From: Planctomycetales bacterium
GTDB lineage: Bacteria > 4484-113 > JAFGCY01
DNA: 18,116 bases
Assembly (NCBI GenBank): GCA_024645305.1
Contig: JAHEFU010000022.1
Span: 1-18,116 of the forward strand
Reading direction: 5' to 3'
The notes beneath the pieces are model-generated. The model searched no databases. It saw nothing but the letters and a program-made list of their open reading frames with translations, and was not told where the DNA came from. The position numbers and the translations under genes were made by a program. Positions 1-5,527 of the stretch are shown piece by piece (positions within the stretch are counted from its first letter, which is position 1; every line of letters starts with the position of its first letter).

Positions 1-294
1 GGGATCTGACTGCAGCTGCAGGTCGTTGCCAACCACGCCAGCATTCAGCGAGCTGTCAAGGAATTGATTTCCCTCAAGAAACGTCCCCGTGATCGTCATG
101 CTGTCCCTGTCGGTGGGCAGCGCGGGCAGTTCAGCAGCAAGCGTAGAAGGGGTGGTTTCATCCATCACCTGGATTGATGACTCCTGAGCTGCTTGCTGCT
201 GTGCCGGAGCACAGCTGGTACAGGCAAACAACAGCAGTGTTGCGAGGAAAACCGCCGGGCAATTTCCAGCACGCGAGTCCGGAATTGGGCACAT
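1..294 (-). CDS. Putative secreted protein or lipoprotein, N-terminal fragment
   Basis: The frame is open from an ATG at 294 to the left edge, so 98 codons are visible and the C terminus is missing. Residues 14-27 form a hydrophobic stretch (AVFLATLLLFACTSC) that reads as a signal peptide; LFAC or CTSC could serve as a lipobox, which would make this a lipoprotein. The mature start is rich in Q, A, S, E and T. I recognise no domain and give no function. The start lies 20 bases after the stop of the upstream minus-strand gene, so co-transcription is likely. A TAAGAT hexamer lies seven bases before the ATG and could be a -10 giving an almost leaderless message; an AAGG is also present but too far upstream to be a good ribosome site. 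Confidence 0.6.
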   Translation of the reverse strand, partial: MCPIPDSRAGNCPAVFLATLLLFACTSCAPAQQQAAQESSIQVMDETTPSTLAAELPALPTDRDSMTITGTFLEGNQFLDSSLNAGVVGNDLQLQSDP

Positions 295-314
295 GTCAGT
301 TATCTTACCTTGAA

Positions 315-782
315 TCAAGAGGGAAGGTCAGACGCGTCCTGCTGAGCAGTTTGCTCAGGCCCGCCGCCGGCATCCAGCTTCTCGATCTGCTGCAGCAGGT
401 ACTCCACGCTGTAGCGCTTCTCCAGGGCGGACTGCAACTGGCTGAGTTCCTCGGGGGAGATGTAACCCACACCGAGTTTCATCATCAGCCAGCGCACGAA
501 TTCATAACTGATGTCGTGGATCGGTTCGACGATCTTCACCAGCTGGCTGCTTGTGAAATTCAGGTGGCGATGGCCCTCGATCCACAGGATCGCTGGAGTG
601 CTCATGCCGCGGCGGTGGATGATGCCGGCGATGTGTTCCAGCACGGCTTTCTCCTCGGCGCTGAGGCTGTCCTCGGAGAATTCCTCGATGGCGAAGGCAT
701 AGCGCAGCCAGGCCATGAAGCCCCGCGGCTTCTGATCGCTCAGCTCTGTGTCATTACCCGCTTGTCCCTCTTCTGTCATCAT
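315..782 (-). CDS. Small helical protein of unknown function
   Basis: A 155-residue soluble protein with no signal peptide or membrane span. The frame extends upstream to 833, but the first residues there (FFCHRPASC) look non-native and cross a terminator, so I place the start at the ATG at 782 (an ATG at 779 is also possible). The middle part, EEFSEDSLSAEEKAVLEHIA followed by GMSTPAILWIEGHRHLNF, is mostly predicted helix with a short hydrophobic segment, and resembles a widespread uncharacterised family that I recall only by pattern (PAILxxE then LNFxxSQ). The C-terminal 20 residues are low complexity. No Shine-Dalgarno precedes the start; a TATATA hexamer lies six bases upstream. It is probably followed in the same transcript by the gene at 294. 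Function unknown. Confidence 0.75.
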   Translation of the reverse strand: MMTEEGQAGNDTELSDQKPRGFMAWLRYAFAIEEFSEDSLSAEEKAVLEHIAGIIHRRGMSTPAILWIEGHRHLNFTSSQLVKIVEPIHDISYEFVRWLMMKLGVGYISPEELSQLQSALEKRYSVEYLLQQIEKLDAGGGPEQTAQQDASDLPS

Positions 783-788
783 GCCCAT

Positions 789-794
789 TATATA
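789..794 (-). promoter_or_regulatory. Putative -10 element for a leaderless start at 782
   Basis: On the minus strand TATATA is followed by six bases (ATGGGC) and then the ATG at 782, which puts the expected transcription start at the A of the start codon. There is no convincing -35 hexamer at 17 bases (GGCCAG) and no Shine-Dalgarno. This is inferred from spacing only. Confidence 0.35.
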
Positions 795-824
795 TGGACT
801 GCTGCAGCTGGCTGGCCTGTGACA

Positions 825-858
825 GAAAAACACAATGGCCCCTTTGGGAGGGCCATTG
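825..858 (-). terminator. Rho-independent terminator
   Basis: A perfect 9-bp stem, CAATGGCCC (833-841) against GGGCCATTG (850-858), with an 8-base loop. On the minus strand it is followed by TGTTTTTC, a short U-tract. It lies 46 bases after the stop of the 54-residue microprotein gene and closes that transcript, separating it from the gene starting at 782. Confidence 0.8.
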
Positions 859-903
859 CGGGTGTACTAAAGGCTTTACGCAATTGTTGGGAATCTGGGT
901 TGG

Positions 904-1068
904 TTACATGAGCTGCAGGCCTGTCAGTGTCGAGGCCACGGCATGATGGACTTCCTCACCGGCACCAAAGCTGAACAGCCCGATGACTGTAACGGTGACC
1001 GCTGCCACCAGCAGGGCGATTGCCATCTTCTGGATCGTCTCGGTTCCCGTTGGCATACTGTTCATCAT
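904..1068 (-). CDS. 54-residue single-span membrane microprotein
   Basis: A short gene that is easy to miss: 54 codons from ATG 1068 (a second ATG is at 1065) to TAA at 904-906. A GGAG lies nine bases before the first ATG and a strong terminator follows at 825-858, so it has complete signals of its own. The protein begins MMNSMPTGTETIQK, then one hydrophobic span of about 20 residues (MAIALLVAAVTVTVIGLFSF), then a short polar tail with a His pair (GEEVHHAVAS). The order suggests a membrane-anchored small protein or uncleaved signal anchor. I recognise no family. It lies 83 bases downstream of the PPC-like lipoprotein gene on the same strand. Confidence 0.65.
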   Translation of the reverse strand: MMNSMPTGTETIQKMAIALLVAAVTVTVIGLFSFGAGEEVHHAVASTLTGLQLM

Positions 1069-1151
1069 GACTCTGCACTCCCGTCTGGATTACGGTCCGG
1101 GATTTCCCAAACCAGTCAGGATACCCGGGCCCTGCACAGCCTAAACAGCTT

Positions 1152-1712
1152 TCAGGAAATTTTCTCAGGCTGCTTGCGAGCCTCCGAATAGTCAACACGC
1201 TTGAGGGGCAGCTCAGTCAGCACAGCCTCTGGCGATACCGCTTCATCGGTCACACTGTGGACTCCGCGGTAGAAGTCTCCGCTGAGCACATAACCCGAGC
1301 CGTAGTCGTTTGCCTGGGAAAAGACACTGATGTAATAAATGCCCGGGGTCAGCCAGAGGTCCAGGTTCTCGTAACGGCCGTAGCCCTCCGAGCTGTCGAG
1401 TTCATAGCGGTCGTCCTCAATGGCCAGGTCCAGATCCCCGCTGCGGTAGTCGTCAATTGCCAAGCTGATGTGCACGGTGCCGGAGTGCCGCAGTTCGAAG
1501 TAGAACTTGTCAATGTTGTCCCCATGCCTGCCGCAGTAGCCGTCCACGCCGTAGAACGGGAAGCCGGGGATGTAATCGGCGTAGTAGTCGGTGTCGTTCG
1601 GTTCATTTTCGTAGTCGTAAGAACTGGAACGGGGCGGAACTTCGATGGTGGCCTTGCAACCTGCAAGGATGATCAGGGTGGTCAGTAGCGTAAATAGTGC
1701 TGCATATCTCAT
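1152..1712 (-). CDS. Lipoprotein with PPC-like beta-sandwich domain
   Basis: 186 residues with a signal peptide and a clear lipobox, LAGC at 16-19, so the mature protein should be lipid-anchored at Cys19. Residues about 36-146 fit the bacterial pre-peptidase C-terminal (PPC) domain: an opening NEPNDT, a DxxDxFYFEL strand, the SGTVHISLAID strand, the DLDLAIED strand, and a closing TPGIYYISVFSQ...SGYVLSG. PPC domains usually sit beside secreted peptidases; here the domain is the whole exported protein, so a binding or structural role is more likely than catalysis. The sequence is unusually rich in Tyr and Asp. AGGAG lies six bases before the ATG. It follows lemA by 129 bases on the same strand. 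The PPC assignment is by motif pattern, not by a search. Confidence 0.8.
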   Translation of the reverse strand: MRYAALFTLLTTLIILAGCKATIEVPPRSSSYDYENEPNDTDYYADYIPGFPFYGVDGYCGRHGDNIDKFYFELRHSGTVHISLAIDDYRSGDLDLAIEDDRYELDSSEGYGRYENLDLWLTPGIYYISVFSQANDYGSGYVLSGDFYRGVHSVTDEAVSPEAVLTELPLKRVDYSEARKQPEKIS

Positions 1713-1825
1713 GGTCGCTCCTGTGTCTGACGTGCAGCCCGCTGCGGGCCGCCATTGTCAGAGACGCCTCGGCGCGCCCGCCGTTCATCGTGCGGAATTG
1801 ACTATTCTGATTGAATTGCAGGGCT

Positions 1826-1841
1826 GCCTGAGTGCTCAGGC
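1826..1841 (-). repeat. Palindrome just after the lemA stop
   Basis: GCCTGAG-TG-CTCAGGC is a 7-bp inverted repeat directly abutting the lemA stop codon (1842-1844). There is no U-tract on the minus strand, so it is at best a weak terminator or an mRNA 3'-end stabiliser. Confidence 0.35.
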
Positions 1842-2399
1842 CTAGCTGAAGCTGACCTTGGGGGCTTCGCGGGCGGCCTCGGTTTCCAACTCGAAATACT
1901 CTGAGGGGCTGCAGCCTGCCATCCCGGCTACCAGATTCGAGGGGAACTGCTGCTGCAGTGTGTTGTAGCCGCGCACTACATCGTTGTAATGCTGGCGCGA
2001 GTAGGCGATCTTGTTCTCAATGCTGGCGAGTTCCTGCTGCAGCATCAGGAAATTCTGGTTGGCCTTCAGGTCCGGGTAACTCTCGGAGAGGGCGAACAGG
2101 CTCTTGAGGGTCCCGCTGAGCATGTTCTCCGCTTCCTGCTGGTCATGCACCCCGCTGGCATTCATGGCGGCATTGCGGGCCTGGATGACCTTTTCGAGGG
2201 TCTCCTGCTCATGCTTGGCATAGCCCTTCACCGTCTCCACGAGGTTCGGTACCAGGTCGTAGCGCTTCTGCAGCTGCACATCCACCTGCCGCCAGCTGGA
2301 CTCCACTCCGTTGCGCAGTCCCACGAGCTTGTTGTAGGCGCCGATGAACACGAACACCAGGATGGCGACAATCACGAGAATGACGATCAGGAATGGCAT
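1842..2399 (-). CDS. lemA: LemA family membrane protein
   Basis: 185 residues, the usual LemA length. Residues 2-21 form one N-terminal membrane anchor, followed by the family signature: LVGLRNGVESSWRQVDVQLQ and then the RYDLVPNLVETVKGYAKHE block at about 45-65, then a helical bundle with SYPDLKANQNFLMLQQELA near the C terminus. LemA proteins place a long alpha-helical domain at the membrane; their biochemical role is not settled. LemA genes often sit beside TPM-domain or M48 peptidase genes, but neither is adjacent here. A GGAGG lies ten bases before the ATG. The gene is divergent from the secreted protein gene at 2555, with about 155 bases between them. Confidence 0.93.
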   Translation of the reverse strand: MPFLIVILVIVAILVFVFIGAYNKLVGLRNGVESSWRQVDVQLQKRYDLVPNLVETVKGYAKHEQETLEKVIQARNAAMNASGVHDQQEAENMLSGTLKSLFALSESYPDLKANQNFLMLQQELASIENKIAYSRQHYNDVVRGYNTLQQQFPSNLVAGMAGCSPSEYFELETEAAREAPKVSFS

Positions 2400-2522
2400 C
2401 TGGCAGCTTCCTCCATGGAATTTCGTGAGTTTAGCACTAGTGTGCCCACCTCATATGTAGATGGACGCAGGATTTTCCTTCGCGGTTTTCTTGAACTGGC
2501 AGGAACCAGCTGCGTCAATGAG

Positions 2523-2548
2523 CCTGTGGAAGGGTTTCCACAAAGGAG
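2523..2548 (+). promoter_or_regulatory. Hairpin abutting and partly masking a Shine-Dalgarno
   Basis: TGTGGAA (2525-2531) and TTCCACA (2536-2542) form a 7-bp stem with a GGGT loop. CCT at 2523-2525 can also pair with AGG at 2544-2546 past a bulged A (using T2525 in either the outer or the inner pairing). The Shine-Dalgarno AAAGGAG at 2542-2548 of the gene starting at 2555 therefore overlaps the 3' arm. It could modulate translation; this is inferred from the sequence alone. Confidence 0.4.
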
Positions 2549-2554
2549 CAGTCT

Positions 2555-3265
2555 ATGAAGAACAAAGCAGGAATCACCCTGGCAATAGCCATGGCAGGGC
2601 TGGTGCTGGTCAGCAGCCAGGCCCTGTCCTATGGACAGCGCAAGGGTCCCGACAGGATCGGTGACGACCTCGACCGCGTGTTGCATGACCTCAGTGATGA
2701 ACGCAGTATGAACCGCTACGAAATCGCTGAATTGCAAGACGATCTGGCGGAGATCCGCTGGCAGCTTGCCGAACTTGAGGATAATTGGCAGCCGGCCTGC
2801 GGAAGCTGCGGCTCCTGTGACTACTGCTCCTGGGGTGGCAACAGCCACCGTGGCAATGACTGGAACGACAGCGACTGGAAGGACTACGGCAGCGGCCGGC
2901 GCAGCAGGCATTCCGGGTATGACAGCTTCAACGGCTGGGGTGCCCATGCAAGGGTTGACTATGACCTCGGGGACTACGGCGAGCTGCGTGTCCACGTTGA
3001 CAATGACTACCGTGGCAACGACTACCAGGTCGACTGGGTGATTGACAACGCCTGGGGGGCCAATGCCCGTTTCGAGCTGGAACGCCATGACCGCGGCGAC
3101 ATCTACGTGATCGTCAATGATGACTACGGCAAGCGCCGCTTCCGCCTGGAGAAGGGTGGACTGGGCGACCGGATCTACTACACCGGCGACCCCTGCCCGT
3201 CCAACGCCTGGGAAGGGAAGCGCAAGCCCCAGCGCAAGCCTCCCAAACCACGCTACCGGCATTAA
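2555..3265 (+). CDS. Secreted protein, CxxCxxCxxC motif and unnamed C-terminal domain
   Basis: 236 residues with a signal peptide (MKNKAGITLAIAMAGLVLVS, likely cleaved near ALS-YG at 24-26). Residues 34-77 are a charged, heptad-like helix. Next is a cysteine cluster with perfect two-residue spacing, C82, C85, C88 and C91, then a low-complexity stretch rich in G, N, D, S and W. A domain at about 137-209 has two related halves: GELRVHVDNDY...VIDNAWG and GDIYVIVNDDYG...LEKGGLG. The last 20 residues are basic and Pro-rich. The next gene (3395) encodes the same C-terminal domain behind its own signal peptide and helix, so the two look like paralogues. I recognise no named family. The Shine-Dalgarno AAAGGAG six bases before the ATG fixes the start; a terminator follows at 3283. 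Confidence 0.85.
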   Translation: MKNKAGITLAIAMAGLVLVSSQALSYGQRKGPDRIGDDLDRVLHDLSDERSMNRYEIAELQDDLAEIRWQLAELEDNWQPACGSCGSCDYCSWGGNSHRGNDWNDSDWKDYGSGRRSRHSGYDSFNGWGAHARVDYDLGDYGELRVHVDNDYRGNDYQVDWVIDNAWGANARFELERHDRGDIYVIVNDDYGKRRFRLEKGGLGDRIYYTGDPCPSNAWEGKRKPQRKPPKPRYRH

Positions 3266-3282
3266 TCCGCAAGGACATTCAG

Positions 3283-3324
3283 CAGCCCCGCGTTCCACCG
3301 ATGGTGGGCCGGGGCTGTGCCCTT
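3283..3324 (+). terminator. Rho-independent terminator with two-part stem
   Basis: CAGCCCCG (3283-3290) pairs with CGGGGCTG (3310-3317), and inside the loop CCACC (3295-3299) pairs with GGTGG (3303-3307). The stem is followed by TGCCCTTTTATC. It lies 17 bases after the stop of the gene ending at 3265, so the two secreted paralogues are probably not one simple transcript. Confidence 0.75.
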
Positions 3325-3394
3325 TTATCTGGCTTCACCCGAGCACCGAATAGTTAGCAGCGGAGCAGTGCTTCCGCAATTGGAGAAGGCAATA

Positions 3395-4285
3395 ATGAGG
3401 TTTCCAGAAATCCTGAAACGAAGCTGCATCCTGGTGCTTGCCATGGCTCTGTTCTGCGCACCCGTCCGCGCAGAGGAAGTTGTGACGGGATCCGACACCG
3501 GTGAGTCGATCAATCGCATCCTGCGCAAGATCGAGGAAATGGCCGGGGTGCTGGCGCTCAACAAGACACTCGATGAAAGCCAGACAAGTGCGCTGATCGA
3601 TGATCTCTCCGAGCTGCACAATGAAGTGAAGGGACTCAAGCATGCCAATGAGCTGCTCTTGCAGCTGGCCCGCCAGGCAGTTCGCGACAACGTGGAAGAG
3701 GATGCAGCCGATGAAATTCCGGCCGGGCAGGCACCCGTGACGCCGGTGCCGCTGCCGGAGGCGGTTCCGCTTCCGGATGCGGAGCCGGTGCCTCAGGCGG
3801 AACCGCAGGCGGAAGCCCAGCCGCCGGCCTCTGATGTGGACCCAGAGCAGCAGGCGCAGCCTCCGGCCACTGCGGAGGAGCCGGCACAGCAGGTCCAGCC
3901 GGAGCCGGATCAGGCTGAGATGGGAACGACGCCTCCCGAACGGACATTCGATAAGTGGGAGCCATTCCTGGATTTCGGACTGGAGGTTGATCCTGCCGGA
4001 TCCCAGTACAGCGGCTGGGTTGAGGGGTCTTCCATCGATATCGTCTGGGGGGATCCAGGCCAGATGATCGTTACCGTCAAGAATGGCTACACTGCTAGCT
4101 GGACTCTGAACAATGCCTACGCCGGCAGTCCCAAGGTGAACGTAAGCACACGCCAACAGGGTGAGATCATCGTACAGGTGCGCGACGATGACGGAATCCA
4201 TGAGTATTCGCTGCGCAATGGAGGGCTGGGGCCCGTATTCATGCGCTGGATCAGGGAAACCAGTGTCGAGGGAAATCCAGCTTGA
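3395..4285 (+). CDS. Secreted paralogue of the preceding protein, Pro/Glu/Gln linker
   Basis: 296 residues from the ATG at 3395, chosen because GGAGAAGG lies five bases upstream and the signal peptide then begins correctly (MRFPEILKRSCILVLAMALF, cleavage near VRA-EE at 26). The frame is open further upstream to 3317 but that part crosses the previous terminator region. Residues 36-100 are a charged helix, 104-182 a linker made mostly of P, E, Q and A, and about 214-286 a C-terminal domain that aligns with the preceding protein: GQMIVTVKNGY...LNNAYAG, then GEIIVQVRDDDG...LRNGGLG. The shared plan suggests two periplasmic or surface proteins using the same binding module at the end of a stalk. 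No cysteine cluster is present here. Function unknown. Confidence 0.83.
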   Translation: MRFPEILKRSCILVLAMALFCAPVRAEEVVTGSDTGESINRILRKIEEMAGVLALNKTLDESQTSALIDDLSELHNEVKGLKHANELLLQLARQAVRDNVEEDAADEIPAGQAPVTPVPLPEAVPLPDAEPVPQAEPQAEAQPPASDVDPEQQAQPPATAEEPAQQVQPEPDQAEMGTTPPERTFDKWEPFLDFGLEVDPAGSQYSGWVEGSSIDIVWGDPGQMIVTVKNGYTASWTLNNAYAGSPKVNVSTRQQGEIIVQVRDDDGIHEYSLRNGGLGPVFMRWIRETSVEGNPA

Positions 4286-4321
4286 TGAAGCAGGGCATCC
4301 CCACGACCTGGTTCTGCTTGC

Positions 4322-4350
4322 TTGACTGTCCCGCTGGCCGGGCCTAATAT
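4322..4350 (+). promoter_or_regulatory. Sigma-70-like promoter of coaD, predicted leaderless
   Basis: TTGACT (4322-4327), a 17-base spacer, and TAATAT (4345-4350). With normal spacing the transcription start falls on 4357, the A of the coaD ATG, and no Shine-Dalgarno is present before that ATG. Confidence 0.65.
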
Positions 4351-4356
4351 CTCGCA

Positions 4357-4836
4357 ATGGCCACGGCTGTCTACGCTGGGACTTTTGATCCGGTGACCTA
4401 TGGGCATCTTGATATCATCAAGAGAGCCGGGCAGGTCTTCGAGCGACTGATTGTGGCCACCACGACAAGCCACTCCAAGACCACGATGTTCAGCCTGGAA
4501 GATCGGATTGACCTGCTCAGGCAGAGTTGTTCGGAGCTTGGGAGCAACATAGAAATTTCCCACTTCGAGGGACTCCTGGTCAATTTTGCCAGGGAGCAGC
4601 AGGCCAGCGTGCTAGTCAGAGGACTTCGGGCAGCCGGCGACTTCGACTATGAATTCCAGATGGCGATGATGAACAGGGCACTGGCCCCGGAGATTGAGAC
4701 CACTTTCCTCGTGACGAATCCCAAGTACATGTTCGTGTCCAGCAGCCTGATCAGGGAAATAGCCGCCGCCGGTGGCCCCCTCGATGAGTTCGTGACGCCA
4801 TTGGTCAGGGATGCTATAATGTGCAGATTAGGGTGA
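4357..4836 (+). CDS. coaD: Phosphopantetheine adenylyltransferase
   Basis: 159 residues, the normal length. CoaD transfers an AMP from ATP to 4'-phosphopantetheine, giving dephospho-CoA, the fourth step of coenzyme A synthesis; it is a cytoplasmic homohexamer in known cases. The nucleotidyltransferase signature is at the N terminus: YAGTFDPVTYGH, with T14, G16 and H17 of the (H/T)xGH motif (Tyr15 replaces the more common Asn). The substrate-binding block VRGLRAAGDFDYEFQMAMMN (87-106, R88 and R91) and the C-terminal VSSSLIREIAAAGG block (127-140) are intact. It is followed by a coiled-coil gene at 4886, an arrangement seen in other bacteria. The start has no Shine-Dalgarno and appears leaderless. 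Confidence 0.96.
   Translation: MATAVYAGTFDPVTYGHLDIIKRAGQVFERLIVATTTSHSKTTMFSLEDRIDLLRQSCSELGSNIEISHFEGLLVNFAREQQASVLVRGLRAAGDFDYEFQMAMMNRALAPEIETTFLVTNPKYMFVSSSLIREIAAAGGPLDEFVTPLVRDAIMCRLG
4792..4820 (+). promoter_or_regulatory. Promoter inside the 3' end of coaD
   Basis: GTGACG (4792-4797), a 17-base spacer and a perfect TATAAT (4815-4820) preceded by TGC, making an extended -10. Transcription would start near 4827, ten bases before the coaD reading frame has fully ended, and serve the coiled-coil gene at 4886. A small GCGGG/CCCGC hairpin lies in the leader (4839-4854). Confidence 0.6.
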
Positions 4837-4885
4837 ATGCGGGTCCTTTCCCGCCGCCCTATGTTGTTTCAAGGTTGAGATTGAA

Positions 4886-5446
4886 ATGCAGTCCAAGGAT
4901 CCGCTGAACGAAATAGAGCTGCTCTTAGATGAGCTTGAGTCGTTCGCGGAAAAGACCCCCTGGTACCTTGGGAACCGTATTGCAATCAGCGATGAGGACT
5001 TCTTCCGGATCACTCGAAGCATCCGCGAACTTCTGCCCCAGGAACTCGCGGAAGCCCGTAAGGTCCTTGAAAAACAGGATCTGATCCTCAAGAACGCCAA
5101 GGAGGAGCACAAGCGGATCATTGATACCGCTGAGCGCCGCCTGGAGGACTTGACAAATAATGAGCAAGTTGTGATCATCGCCAAGCAGCAGGCTGAGCAT
5201 ATTCGTGAAAAGGCCCGCATGGAAGGCGAGAGCCTCAAGCGTGATGCACTGCTTTATACGACTGAGCTGCTGGAGGACATGGAGCGCCAGTTCCTGGAGA
5301 CCGTGGAAACCCTGCAGAAGGGTCGCGCAATCCTGGAATCAGAGGTTGGGAAGTCTGTTCAGGAGAACATGGAAGCCGTTGAAAGTGATGAATTCATTGA
5401 AACTTCATCAGCTAGCGCTGGTGAAGCAAAGGATTCCTATGATTAA
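4886..5446 (+). CDS. Coiled-coil protein of the coaD neighbourhood
   Basis: 186 residues, soluble, almost entirely helical, with no signal peptide. The N terminus has a leucine-rich segment (NEIELLLDELESFAEK, 8-23) and a short conserved-looking stretch DEDFFRITRSIRELLPQEL (36-54). Residues about 50-160 are a continuous charged coiled coil rich in E, K, R and A (EARKVLEKQ, AERRLEDL, AEHIREKARMEGE). The tail is acidic and low complexity. This layout, directly after coaD, matches proteins loosely annotated as ATPase or ATP synthase b-like in other phyla; there is no membrane span or nucleotide-binding motif here, so that label is not supported. A role as a filament or scaffold-like protein is possible. 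The start has only a weak upstream AAGG. Confidence 0.8.
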   Translation: MQSKDPLNEIELLLDELESFAEKTPWYLGNRIAISDEDFFRITRSIRELLPQELAEARKVLEKQDLILKNAKEEHKRIIDTAERRLEDLTNNEQVVIIAKQQAEHIREKARMEGESLKRDALLYTTELLEDMERQFLETVETLQKGRAILESEVGKSVQENMEAVESDEFIETSSASAGEAKDSYD

Positions 5447-5449
5447 GGA

Positions 5450-5477
5450 GTGTCAAATTCCGCGTCATGGGTATAAA
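5450..5477 (+). promoter_or_regulatory. Probable promoter of the metallopeptidase gene
   Basis: GTGTCA (5450-5455), a 16-base spacer and TATAAA (5472-5477), starting four bases after the coiled-coil gene. The predicted leader is about 45 bases and carries AGAGG before the ATG at 5528. Confidence 0.45.
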
Positions 5478-5527
5478 ATGTATGCGATGGGACGAAGCTA
5501 ATGCCACAGTTTCACAGAGGTGTTGAT

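Noticed and set aside
174..911. A 245-codon plus-strand frame
   Set aside because: It runs antisense to two minus-strand genes, crosses a terminator, has no ribosome site, and its residues show no domain or plausible coding texture.
2387..3298. A 303-codon minus-strand frame antisense to the secreted protein
   Set aside because: It is rich in V, A and P as expected from antisense reading of Asp- and Gly-rich codons, and it overlaps a gene with a perfect ribosome site and signal peptide.
3335..4357. A 340-codon minus-strand frame over the second secreted protein
   Set aside because: Arg/Leu repeats (RLRFRLRHRLRIRKRNRLRQ) are the mirror of the Pro/Glu linker codons; there is no start signal, and the plus-strand gene is well supported.
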